Source: JAFMJV01 sp034436555 (GTDB taxonomy: Bacteria; Chloroflexota; Limnocylindria; Limnocylindrales; CSP1-4). Taken from it: a stretch of DNA of 64,000 nucleotides. Positions 34,906 to 43,173 of this stretch are shown here, in pieces; positions within the stretch are counted from its first letter, which is position 1, and every line of letters starts with the position of its first letter. A program made the position numbers and the translations under genes. The notes under the pieces are model-generated. The model saw nothing but the letters and a program-made list of their open reading frames with translations, searched no databases and was not told the DNA's origin. The stretch lies in contig DAOTUU010000051.1 of the NCBI GenBank assembly GCA_034436555.1, positions 35,859 to 99,858 on the forward strand, written 5' to 3'.

Positions 34906-36566
34906 GCGTCGGTCGCCGCCCAGACCGGGCGCTCCCACGACTCGAGCAGCGCCCGTCGTCGCTCGGATCGGTCGGGCAGATGGAGCGGGATCTCACGGGT
35001 GTCCACCAGCAGTCCCCCCAGGCCCCCGGTCACGTCGAGCGCCATCCGTCGGTTGCGCCCACCCAGCAGGGTCCCCTCGCGCAGCTCCAGCTCCACGCGC
35101 GCCGGGACGCCGGGCGGCAGATCCAGCAGCCGCAGCGCGCCCGATGAGAGCTCCAGGTCATGCTGCTGGAGGCTGCTGGTGATCCGGATGGTGGCGGTGG
35201 CGCGCGCCCCGGGCCGGACGTCGGACGCCACGATGGCGCTGCCCAGCGGCAGCAGGACGTCGTCCAGCAGGTCCACCAGGAGGCGCCGCCGGTCAGTCTC
35301 GTCGGGCAGCGATCCGAGCGGCGCCAGGATCCGTGCGTGGTCGTGGAACAGCGTCAGCGCACCGGGCCGCCGCATCGTGTCCACGACCGCCAGCGCGGCG
35401 GCGGCCGGGGGGACCGCCCCGAACGCACCGCCGCTGCCCACCAGCAGGTCCGCGCCCGCGGCGGCATCCGCTCCCGCCGTGACCTGCCACGCCGCGTCCA
35501 GGCGCATCAGCGCGGCGCGCAGCGCGGCGAGGCGCAGCCGCGAGCCATCGCCCGACGCGTCGCGCCAGGGCGTGATGCCCAGGTTGCGGATCCGGTCGTG
35601 GAGCGTGAACGGGTCGGCGCGGACGGTGCTCCAGCGCGCGATCGCCTCGATCTCCCGTTCGTCGCGCAGGAGGTGTCGCGGCACCAGCGCCCCGTCGGTG
35701 GTCACGAGATGCGCCACCAGGCCGTCCGGTCCGGCGAGCACCCGCGAACCCGCCGCATGGCCCACCTCGATGCCCTCCACGCGCCGGTCGAGCAGGCCCG
35801 CCAGCGTCGCCACCGACACCGCCAGCCCGGTCCGCCCGTCGGGCGCCGAGCGCGACTCCGGTGACCCGCCAGGCTGCCGCCCGGCGTCAGCGACCGCCCG
35901 CGACCCGGCCAGCGCGCGCAGCTCGGAACGCACCTCCGAGTCCGCAGTCGATGGGCCATCGGGCAGCGGCGGGAGACGCGTCAGGCGATCGGCCGGAAGG
36001 CCGTCGGTCCAGCCCGCGACGGTGCCGCACAGCAGCACCTCCAGGTCGGGCCGGCGTGCCAGGAACGCGCCCAGCATGGGCCCCAGGCGGGCCATCGCCG
36101 CGCGATCCTCCGAGGATGCGGGCTCTGCCGCCGCCACGGCCAGGATGGCCACAGCGGGATCGAACACCAGGTCGTGCACCGCGAGCGCATCGGCGCGGCC
36201 CGCGATGATACGACCGACGACGTCCCACCCGGACGCGGCGAAGGCACGCTCCAGCAGGGTCAGGGCGCGGTCGGTGGTCGCGGCGCACACCACGCGCGGC
36301 GCCTCGGCGGTGGCCACCTCGAGGCGCGCCCAGCCGCCCCACGCGTCGGGTGCGGGCAGCAGCTCGGGGTCCACCGCGGTGACGCGCCGGACGAGATCCT
36401 CGAGCAGCGCGTCGGTGTCGGCGCCGGCTGGACCGGTGCCCGAGGCGAGCAGGCGGAACCGACCCTCCACGGGTGCGATGAGGCTGACCGCGGTCGATGC
36501 GGTGCCGCGGTCCAGCGTGAAGAACGAGAGGGGATCGGAACTCACCGACCGAATGGTAGCGGGCAT
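34902..36566 (-). CDS. GlmL/MutL-like ASKHA ATPase (glutamate mutase accessory-type)
   Basis: A protein of about 554 residues. The N-terminal LSFFTLDRGTASTAVSLIAP segment resembles the first phosphate loop of the GlmL (MutL) family, ASKHA-fold proteins named after the reactivation of B12-dependent glutamate mutase. The second half has a glycine-rich LLVGSGGAFGAVPPA loop and a conserved LPDE region. No mutase gene is present in the window; Chloroflexota genomes often carry such proteins without it, so the true role is unknown. The start is uncertain: ATG at 36566, or GTG at 36545 seven bases after a TACCAT -10-like box, which would make it leaderless. It is coupled by ATGA to the 378-residue gene. 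Confidence 0.65.
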   Translation of the reverse strand: MPATIRSVSSDPLSFFTLDRGTASTAVSLIAPVEGRFRLLASGTGPAGADTDALLEDLVRRVTAVDPELLPAPDAWGGWARLEVATAEAPRVVCAATTDRALTLLERAFAASGWDVVGRIIAGRADALAVHDLVFDPAVAILAVAAAEPASSEDRAAMARLGPMLGAFLARRPDLEVLLCGTVAGWTDGLPADRLTRLPPLPDGPSTADSEVRSELRALAGSRAVADAGRQPGGSPESRSAPDGRTGLAVSVATLAGLLDRRVEGIEVGHAAGSRVLAGPDGLVAHLVTTDGALVPRHLLRDEREIEAIARWSTVRADPFTLHDRIRNLGITPWRDASGDGSRLRLAALRAALMRLDAAWQVTAGADAAAGADLLVGSGGAFGAVPPAAAALAVVDTMRRPGALTLFHDHARILAPLGSLPDETDRRRLLVDLLDDVLLPLGSAIVASDVRPGARATATIRITSSLQQHDLELSSGALRLLDLPPGVPARVELELREGTLLGGRNRRMALDVTGGLGGLLVDTREIPLHLPDRSERRRALLESWERPVWAATDA

Positions 36567-36683
36567 CCCGACCATCGACCGCGTGCCATCCGGGTCGGGG
36601 ACGCGGGACGGCCCACGCCAGGCCCGCGCCAGGCCCACGCTCGGATCGGCGTCCGTCGGGGGCGCGGACGACGCGCGTGCCGG

Positions 36684-36971
36684 TCAGGCGTCCAGCGTCA
36701 GGTCCCCGTCGATCTCCTCCAGCCGCTCGATGAGCCGCTCGATGCCATCGTCGTCGGCCATGATCCGGTGGACCTCCGCCATGTCCGTGAACAGGCCGCG
36801 CAACACCGGGTCGAAGAACAGCATCGCCCCGGAGCCGAGCGGGTGGTAGGGACGCGATGCCTCGAGGAACAGGACCGCCGGACCGCACAGCCCGCGCACC
36901 TGGATCTCGCGCGCGACGAACTCCACGAGCTCGTCGGGTGTGTCGAACACGTCCGCCGCTCCACCGACCAT
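36684..36971 (-). CDS. small conserved protein of unknown function
   Basis: A 95-residue acidic protein beginning MVGGAADVFDTPDELVEF, with a central RGLCGPAVLFLEASRPYHPLGSGA stretch. I do not know its function, though this pattern looks conserved rather than random. The ATG at 36971 is preferred because AGGGGG lies about eight bases upstream; the frame is open to an ATG at 37055, adding 28 residues. A 7-bp hairpin (36988-37007) stands just upstream of the ribosome-binding site. It lies between alr and the GlmL-like gene, on the same strand. Confidence 0.6.
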   Translation of the reverse strand: MVGGAADVFDTPDELVEFVAREIQVRGLCGPAVLFLEASRPYHPLGSGAMLFFDPVLRGLFTDMAEVHRIMADDDGIERLIERLEEIDGDLTLDA

Positions 36972-37148
36972 CCACGCCCCCTTCCCTGCGGGTGTCGTGC
37001 CACCCGCGCATCCGACCTGGTCCTCCCGGACGGCGCGCGCGGATGCCTGACCCACGCGTGCCGGTCGCGGGTCGCAGCCCCGCGATGCGTCGTCGGCCGG
37101 CCTGCCTGCCGGACCGGTCGACCCCGGCCAGAGACCGAGCCGCGGGTC

Positions 37149-38384
37149 CTAGGACGGCCCCTCGGCGGGAGCATGGTACACGCGCGGAATCCGCCGCGCC
37201 ATCGCGCTGAGCACCTCCCACGAGACCGTGGTGCGGCGTCGCGCCAGTTCCAGCGCATCGATGCGCTGCGACCCCTGGGAGCCCAGCAGGACCACGTCGG
37301 AGTCCGGACCCGCCTCGGGGACATCGGTCACATCGACCATCAGGGCATCCATCGCGATGGACCCGACGATGGGCGCCCGGCGTCCGCACACGAGGACCTC
37401 CGCGCCGGGTCCGGTGGTCCGGGCGTACCCGTCGCCGTATCCGATGGGCAGCGTCATGACGCGCGACGGGCGCTCCGCCGTCCAGCGACCGCCGTAGGAG
37501 ACCGTGGTGCCGGCAGCGACCTCCGCGATCCGGATGGGTCGCGCGTGGATGGACATCGCGGGACGCAGCGATGCGGCGGCCTCGGCGCGGTCGGGTGGCA
37601 CCGGAAGCCCATCCGGGACCACCCCATACAGCGCCAGACCGGGCCGCACGAGGTCCAGCGCAGGCGCCGAGCCCGCCAGCAGGCCGCCGCTCGCGGCGAG
37701 ATGACGCATGGTCAGCCGGACGCCCGCCGCTCGCACCGCGGTCTCCGCCCGCGCCAGCGTCGCGACCTGGGACGCGGATGCGCTCGGATCCTCCGGCGAG
37801 GCGAGATGCGACCAGAGTCCCTCGACGCGGACGCCCGGCGTGGCCGCGAGCATCGCGCCGATCGCGCCGCACCGTTCGGGGGGCACTCCCATGCGGTTGA
37901 GGCCGGTCTCCACCTCCAGGTGCACCACCAGGTCGCGTCCGGCCTCGCGATGGGATGATCGGCCACGCAGGTGATCGACCAGCTCGTGCCCGCCCTCGAC
38001 CGACGAGACCGGGACGGACACCCCCCGCCCCGCGAGCTCCGCGATCGCCGCGATCGGGGGCGGATAGAGCAGCAGCACCGGAGCCGTCACGCCCGCCGCG
38101 CGCAGCTGGAGCACCTCGTCCACGGTCGCCACGCACAGCATCTGCGCACCCGCGTCGAGGAACGCCCGGGCGGTGGGCACGAGGCCATGGCCGTAGGCAT
38201 CGGCCTTGACGACCGCCGCGGTGCGTGCGGCGCCGCCCGCCAGCGCCGCCAGGACCCGCAGGTTGTGGGCGAGCGCGGCCGTGTCCACGGCCACCCAGGC
38301 CCGCCGCAGGAGCTGCGGGTGGAGCGCCGCTGCGTCCGCGGCATCGGTCGCCGCGGTCGCGGCGGGGGGGACGGGTGGCGTCAC
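37149..38384 (-). CDS. alr: alanine racemase
   Basis: A 411-residue PLP enzyme that makes D-alanine for peptidoglycan. The PLP Lys is in the VVKADAYGHG motif (about residue 60) and the second-half domain has SYGGRW, PIGYGDGYART and SIAMDALMVDVT, all characteristic. The N-terminal 25 residues are Ala/Pro-rich and not conserved. It overlaps nnrD by four bases. The order glmS-nnr-alr followed by tsaE-tsaB-rimI-tsaD is also found in Actinobacteria, though here acpS and unknown genes are interposed. Confidence 0.95.
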   Translation of the reverse strand: MTPPVPPAATAATDAADAAALHPQLLRRAWVAVDTAALAHNLRVLAALAGGAARTAAVVKADAYGHGLVPTARAFLDAGAQMLCVATVDEVLQLRAAGVTAPVLLLYPPPIAAIAELAGRGVSVPVSSVEGGHELVDHLRGRSSHREAGRDLVVHLEVETGLNRMGVPPERCGAIGAMLAATPGVRVEGLWSHLASPEDPSASASQVATLARAETAVRAAGVRLTMRHLAASGGLLAGSAPALDLVRPGLALYGVVPDGLPVPPDRAEAAASLRPAMSIHARPIRIAEVAAGTTVSYGGRWTAERPSRVMTLPIGYGDGYARTTGPGAEVLVCGRRAPIVGSIAMDALMVDVTDVPEAGPDSDVVLLGSQGSQRIDALELARRRTTVSWEVLSAMARRIPRVYHAPAEGPS

Positions 38385-39409
38385 GCGTCACGCCCGCCGG
38401 AGCGGGGGTCGTCGGCGGGCGCCATCCCCGGCCGGACGACCGCGGAGCCGAACGGACGTCGCGCGGGCGCCTGACGCTCCGCGATCCCGACGAGGTGGCG
38501 ACGCACGCGCGGCAGTTCCGAGAGCAGGTCCGAGGCGAGCAGGCCGGCGTCGCCGAGACGCTCGCGGACGTGTCCGCCGGCGGCCGCATGGAGGTGGACC
38601 CCGAGGCAGGCCGCGTCCCACGTCGTCGCGCCCTGCGCGAGCAGACCGCCGAGGATGCCTGCGAGGACGTCGCCGGTGCCGCCGGTGCCGAGCGCCGGGT
38701 TCGGCGCCGCGGCGACGGCCACGGCCACCGCACCGTCCGGCGACGCGATGACCGTGCGGGCCCCCTTGAGCACCACGACCTGTCTCCAGCGGATTGCCGC
38801 AGACCGCGCCCGCTCGACCCGCTCGGCGTCATCCCCGCCGACCGGGATGCCCTCGAGTCGCTCGAGCTCGCCTGGATGGGGCGTCAGGATGAGCGGGCGG
38901 GCCGCCGCGGTCCACCAGTCCGGGATCGCGGCCAGGCTGTTCAGCCCCTCCGCGTCCACGACCGCGGGCCCCCGGGTGGCACCGTCGCCGCCCGGGCCCA
39001 GGAGCGCCGCCACGAACTCCCGCGTGGCCGATCCGGGTCGCAGTCCGGGTCCGACCAGCAGCGCCGCATGCCGCCGCGCGCCGACCGCACGGGCCGCCGC
39101 GACCGGGTCGACGACGAACGGCTGCGACTCGGGCAGTCCCATCGTGATGAGCTCCGGGACCCGTCCCGCCACCACGGGTTGCAGCGCGGCCGGCACCGCC
39201 AGAACCACGATGCCCGCGCCCGCTCGCAGCGCCGCGGTCCCTGCGAGCAGCGACGCTCCCGCGAGATCGAGCGAGCCGCACACGGCGACGAGCGTCCCGA
39301 ACGTCCCCTTGTGGCCGTCGGCCGGACGTGCGGGCACGAGCGCCGCGATGGCCGCCTCATCGAGAAGGGCCGCGCCTGCGGGCGGCAGCCAGCGACCGCG
39401 CCCGTTCAT
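38381..39409 (-). CDS. nnrD: ADP/ATP-dependent NAD(P)H-hydrate dehydratase (NnrD domain only)
   Basis: A 342-residue ribokinase-like enzyme that repairs hydrated NAD(P)H. The KGTFGTLVAVCGS start, the LTPHPGELERLEG segment, and the NPALGTGGTGDVLAGILGGLLAQG motif with its catalytic Asp (about residue 250) are visible. In many bacteria NnrD is fused behind the epimerase NnrE; here no NnrE domain is present and none is encoded nearby. A tail of about 40 residues after the fold is Arg/Pro-rich. The start ATG overlaps acpS by four bases. Confidence 0.93.
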   Translation of the reverse strand: MNGRGRWLPPAGAALLDEAAIAALVPARPADGHKGTFGTLVAVCGSLDLAGASLLAGTAALRAGAGIVVLAVPAALQPVVAGRVPELITMGLPESQPFVVDPVAAARAVGARRHAALLVGPGLRPGSATREFVAALLGPGGDGATRGPAVVDAEGLNSLAAIPDWWTAAARPLILTPHPGELERLEGIPVGGDDAERVERARSAAIRWRQVVVLKGARTVIASPDGAVAVAVAAAPNPALGTGGTGDVLAGILGGLLAQGATTWDAACLGVHLHAAAGGHVRERLGDAGLLASDLLSELPRVRRHLVGIAERQAPARRPFGSAVVRPGMAPADDPRSGGRDA

Positions 39410-39957
39410 GCCGCGTCATCCGGAACCGACCGAGGGTCGCCGGCGCGCTCCAGGGAGCCCGCCTCGTCCGCCAGTCCACGCAGCCGCTCGATGCGGGCGA
39501 GGATCTGTCGCTCGCGATCATCGAGCCGCGCCTCGATGTCCACGGGGAATACGAACGCGCCGCCTCGCGTGCGCACGCCGAACGCGATGGCCACCGCATA
39601 CTCTCGCTCGTGGGAGATGGACACCGCGATCCGTTCCATGCCCAGCTGATGTGCCCGGGCCAGGGCTCGGTCATGCAGCGCCACGGTCGGCTGGCCGGTG
39701 GGCAGTCGCACGATCTCGATCTCCCGCCAACCCACTCCCCGGACGCCCAGGCCCAGGACCTTGCTCACCGCCTCCTTGGCCGCCCAGCGCCCCGCAAGGT
39801 TCTCTGGCCGGTCGCGCACATAGGCGTCCTCGGCGGGCGTGAGGATGCGCAGCGGGAACCGCCGGCCATGCCTCCGGAGCGCCTGGACGATCCGCTCGAT
39901 GTTGATGATGTCGACGCCCAGCTCGGTCGTGCCCTCGGGCGGCGCCGGCAGCCCCAT
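39406..39957 (-). CDS. acpS: holo-[acyl-carrier-protein] synthase with C-terminal extension
   Basis: A 183-residue phosphopantetheinyl transferase that activates acyl carrier protein for fatty-acid synthesis. The LGVDIINIERI motif (about residues 12-22) with its Mg-binding Asp, and the RWAAKEAVSKVLG motif (about residue 58) with its Glu and Lys, identify the AcpS family. The core ends near residue 125; the remaining 55 residues, Arg/Glu-rich and probably helical, are not part of the usual 120-125-residue enzyme. The gene is nine bases from glmS and overlaps nnrD. Confidence 0.92.
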   Translation of the reverse strand: MGLPAPPEGTTELGVDIINIERIVQALRRHGRRFPLRILTPAEDAYVRDRPENLAGRWAAKEAVSKVLGLGVRGVGWREIEIVRLPTGQPTVALHDRALARAHQLGMERIAVSISHEREYAVAIAFGVRTRGGAFVFPVDIEARLDDRERQILARIERLRGLADEAGSLERAGDPRSVPDDAA

Positions 39958-39965
39958 CGCTCCCC

Positions 39966-41792
39966 CTACTCCACCGTGACCGACTTGGCGAGGTTGCGCG
40001 GCTGGTCCACGTCGGTGCCCCGCCAGACCGCCGTGTGGTAGGCGAACAGCTGGAGCGGGATGATCGCGATGGCCGGGCTGAGCACCTCGAGCGTGTCGGG
40101 GACCCACAGGATGTCGTCCGCGAACCGGTGCGCCGCCTCGTCGCCCTCGGTCGCGACCGCCAGCACGCGGGCGTCCCGGGCCCGGCCCTCCATCACGTTG
40201 CTGACGAGCTTCTCCCGCAGCGCCGAGCGGGTGGCCACCGCGACGAGCGGCACGGTCGCGTCGAGCAGCGAGATGGGGCCGTGCTTGAGCTCGCCCGCCG
40301 CGTAGCCCTCGGCGTGGACGTAGGAGACCTCCTTGAGCTTGAGCGCCCCCTCGAGCGCCACGGGGTGGGTGATGCCCCGGCCCACGAACATGAAGCCCCG
40401 GGCGTCGGCGTACCGGCGCGCCAGCTCCCGGGCGGGCGCACCGAGCTCCAGCGCCCGCTCGGCCGCGTCCGGGAGGGCGCGCAGGCCCGCAACCAGCTCC
40501 CGCTCCTCGGCGGGGTCGAGGCGCCCGCGCGCCTTCGCGACGGCCGCCGCGAGCATCACCAGGGTGGTCACCTGCGTCGTGAACGTCTTGGTCGCCACGA
40601 CCGCGACCTCGGGGCCCGCCTGGAGGAACAGCACCGCGTCCGCGTCGCGCGTGACCGCCGAGCCGACCGCGTTCGTCACCGCGACGACCCGACAGCCCGC
40701 CCTCCGCGCCAGGCGCACCGGGGCGAGCGTGTCGGCCGTCTCGCCCGACTGGGTCACCGCGATGACCAGGGTCCGCTCGTCGAGCGGCGGCGGGCTGTAG
40801 CGGAACTCGGAGCCCGCCGTCCAGCGCGCCGGGACGCCCGCCCAGCGCTGGAGGGCGTGGGCGCCCACCGCCGCGGCGTAGCCCGCGGTGCCGCAGGCGA
40901 CCAGCTCGACGCGGTCGGCGGCGCGGATCGCGCCGAGCACCGGGTCCAGCTCGTCCAGGCGCAGCCCGTCGCCGTGCAGCCGCCCGGCGACCGCCTGGCG
41001 CAGGGCCGTCGGCTGCTCGTGCATCTCCTTGGCCATGAAGTGCTCGAAGCCGCCCTTCTCGGCGGCCTCCACGGACCACGCGACGCGGTGGGCGCCGCGG
41101 GTCCGCGGCGCGCCGTCGAGGCCGGTGATGCGCACCGACCCCCGGTCGAGGTCGGCGACGTCGCCCTCCTCGAGGAAGATCACGTCGCGGGTGTGGGCGA
41201 GCACCGCCGCCACGTCCGAGGCGAGCAGGCTCTCGCCGTCGCCCACGCCGACGACCAGGGGCACGTCCCGGCGGGCGCCCACGAGGCGTCCCGGCTCGCC
41301 CCGGCGGATCACCGCGACCGCGTAGGCGCCCTCCGCCCGGCGCAGCGCCGCCCGGACCGCGGCCGCGAGGTCCCCCGCGCCGGCCTCCTCGACGAGGTGC
41401 GCCAGGACCTCGGTGTCGGTCTCCGAGTCGAAGCGGTGGCCGCGCGCGGCGAGCTCGTCGCGCAGCTCCGCGAAGTTCTCGATGATGCCGTTGTGGACGA
41501 CCGTGATGTCGCCGGTGCAGTCCGCGTGCGGGTGCGCGTTGAGGTCGTTGGGGCGGCCGTGGGTGGCCCAGCGGGTGTGGGCGAGGCCGGTCGCCGCGGC
41601 CGGCGCGGCGTCCCCGAGGGCCGCGCGCAGGTTCGCCAGCTTGCCCGCGCGCTTCTCCACGAACAGCCCGCCGTCGGCGGTCACGAGCGCGATGCCCGCC
41701 GAGTCGTAGCCCCGGTACTCCAGGCGCGCCAGGCCCTCGAGCAGGATCGGCGCCGCGTCCCGGGACCCCGTGTAGCCGACGATGCCGCACAT
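39966..41792 (-). CDS. glmS: glutamine-fructose-6-phosphate aminotransferase (isomerizing)
   Basis: A 608-residue enzyme that forms glucosamine-6-phosphate from fructose-6-phosphate and glutamine. The N-terminal Cys directly after Met (MCGIVGYTG) is the glutaminase nucleophile, and RWATHGRPND follows the class II amidotransferase pattern. Two SIS domains occupy about residues 280-600, with the VTQSGETADTL and the C-terminal NLAKSVTVE motif. No glmS ribozyme can fit in the 42-base gap upstream. It lies downstream of glmM, so both steps are co-transcribed. Confidence 0.97.
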   Translation of the reverse strand: MCGIVGYTGSRDAAPILLEGLARLEYRGYDSAGIALVTADGGLFVEKRAGKLANLRAALGDAAPAAATGLAHTRWATHGRPNDLNAHPHADCTGDITVVHNGIIENFAELRDELAARGHRFDSETDTEVLAHLVEEAGAGDLAAAVRAALRRAEGAYAVAVIRRGEPGRLVGARRDVPLVVGVGDGESLLASDVAAVLAHTRDVIFLEEGDVADLDRGSVRITGLDGAPRTRGAHRVAWSVEAAEKGGFEHFMAKEMHEQPTALRQAVAGRLHGDGLRLDELDPVLGAIRAADRVELVACGTAGYAAAVGAHALQRWAGVPARWTAGSEFRYSPPPLDERTLVIAVTQSGETADTLAPVRLARRAGCRVVAVTNAVGSAVTRDADAVLFLQAGPEVAVVATKTFTTQVTTLVMLAAAVAKARGRLDPAEERELVAGLRALPDAAERALELGAPARELARRYADARGFMFVGRGITHPVALEGALKLKEVSYVHAEGYAAGELKHGPISLLDATVPLVAVATRSALREKLVSNVMEGRARDARVLAVATEGDEAAHRFADDILWVPDTLEVLSPAIAIIPLQLFAYHTAVWRGTDVDQPRNLAKSVTVE

Positions 41793-41834
41793 GATCCGCT
41801 CCTGACTCCTGCCCGCCGCCCCGCCGTCCGCGGG

Positions 41835-43169
41835 TCAGTGTAGGCGTTCCGCCACGAGGGCGGCCAGCGCGTCGGCAAGGGCCGCGACCCGCTTGCCGTC
41901 CGGTCCCTCGACCATCACCCGGAGTGCGGGCTCGGTGCCCGACGGTCGCACCAGCAGGCGCCCTCCGTCCCGCTCCAGCTCCGCGCCGGCCGCGGCCACG
42001 GCCTCGGCGACCGCCAGGTCGGCCTCCCACTGCTCCTTGCGGCGCACCCGGATCGTGCGCTGCTCCTGGGGGTACAGGGGCACGGTGGCGGCCAGCTCCG
42101 AGAGCGTCCCGCCGGTGCGCGCCAGGATGTCCAGCACCTCGAGCGCCGTGACGATGCCATCTCCCGACAGGGTGTGTTCGCGCACGATCACATGGCCGCT
42201 CTTCTCGCCGCCCACGCCGGCTCCCGACACCAGCATCGCGTCGAGGATGTGCTTGTCCCCGACCGGGGTCCGCACCACGCGTCCGCCAGCACGCGTCACG
42301 GCATCCGCGAGCCCGCCATTGGACAGCACCGAGACGACGAGGGTGGATGCCTCCAGGCGGTCGCGCCCGAGGCGATCCAGCGCGATGATGCCCAGGAGCT
42401 GGTCACCGTCGACCACGCATCCGCGCTCGTCCACCGCGACGCAGCGGTCGGCATCCCCATCGAGTGCGAAGCCGACGTCCGCGCCCGCCCCCGCCACCAG
42501 CAGGGCGAGCGCCGCTGGGTCGGTGGCGCCACATCCGGCGTTGATGTTCACGCCGTCCGGTTCGGCGAACCGGACGTCCACCCGGGCGCCCGTGGCGCTC
42601 ACGATGTCGCCCGCCAGCCCGGACGCCGATCCGTGGGCGCAGTCCACGATCACTCGCGCGTCGGTGCGCGTCCGACGCGCCAGGCCAAGCCGGTGCTCCC
42701 GGTACCGGTCGAGCGCCGCGCGATCGTCCAGGCTCCGACCCAGCCGCGCATTGGTGGGACCCGCCAGCTCCTCCGCGTTCCAGACGAGCGCCTCCAGCTC
42801 GTCCTCCGTGCCGTCGTCGAGCTTGAGCCCGGTCCCGTCGAGCACCTTGAGCCCGTTGTCCTCCGCCGGATTGTGCGACGCGGAGATCATGACGCCCGCG
42901 CCGTAGTCCAGCGCGCCGGTCGCGTAGGCCAGCGCGGGCGTGGGGCACACCCCCATGCGATGGACATCGACGCCCATGGACGTGGCGCCCGCCGTCAGGG
43001 CGGCCACCAGCATGTCCCCGGACCGGCGGGTGTCCTGGCCCACGAGCAGCCGTCCGCGGCCCTGGAGCAGGCGGTGGGCCGTGGCGCGGCCGAGGGCGTA
43101 CGCGACCGTGGGCTTGAGGTCGACGTTGGCCGTGCCGCGGATACCATCTGTGCCGAAGAGACGGGGCAT
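41835..43169 (-). CDS. glmM: phosphoglucosamine mutase
   Basis: A 444-residue alpha-D-phosphohexomutase that converts glucosamine-6-phosphate to the 1-phosphate. The N-terminal RLFGTDGIRG, the active-site phosphoserine loop MISASHNP (about residue 97), the metal-binding DGDADR loop (about residue 237) and the C-terminal RPSGTEP loop are all present. The ATG at 43169 fits the family start and has GGAGGA about 10 bases upstream. It is preceded immediately by cdaA and cdaR; the CdaA-CdaR-GlmM cluster is conserved, and GlmM is known in other bacteria to modulate CdaA. Confidence 0.96.
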   Translation of the reverse strand: MPRLFGTDGIRGTANVDLKPTVAYALGRATAHRLLQGRGRLLVGQDTRRSGDMLVAALTAGATSMGVDVHRMGVCPTPALAYATGALDYGAGVMISASHNPAEDNGLKVLDGTGLKLDDGTEDELEALVWNAEELAGPTNARLGRSLDDRAALDRYREHRLGLARRTRTDARVIVDCAHGSASGLAGDIVSATGARVDVRFAEPDGVNINAGCGATDPAALALLVAGAGADVGFALDGDADRCVAVDERGCVVDGDQLLGIIALDRLGRDRLEASTLVVSVLSNGGLADAVTRAGGRVVRTPVGDKHILDAMLVSGAGVGGEKSGHVIVREHTLSGDGIVTALEVLDILARTGGTLSELAATVPLYPQEQRTIRVRRKEQWEADLAVAEAVAAAGAELERDGGRLLVRPSGTEPALRVMVEGPDGKRVAALADALAALVAERLH

Positions 43170-43173
43170 GCGA

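Noticed and set aside
36988..37007. A GGGTGGCAC sequence resembling the T-box consensus upstream of the 95-residue gene.
   Set aside because: There is no stem I, specifier loop or amino-acid-related gene, and the sequence is better explained as a short hairpin.
35887..38832. A 981-codon minus-strand frame across the GlmL-like gene, the 95-residue gene, alr and part of nnrD.
   Set aside because: It is out of frame with recognisable genes on the same strand and has a biased, repetitive Gly/Arg composition.
41793..41834. Possible glmS ribozyme before glmS.
   Set aside because: The 42-base gap is far too short for the ribozyme.
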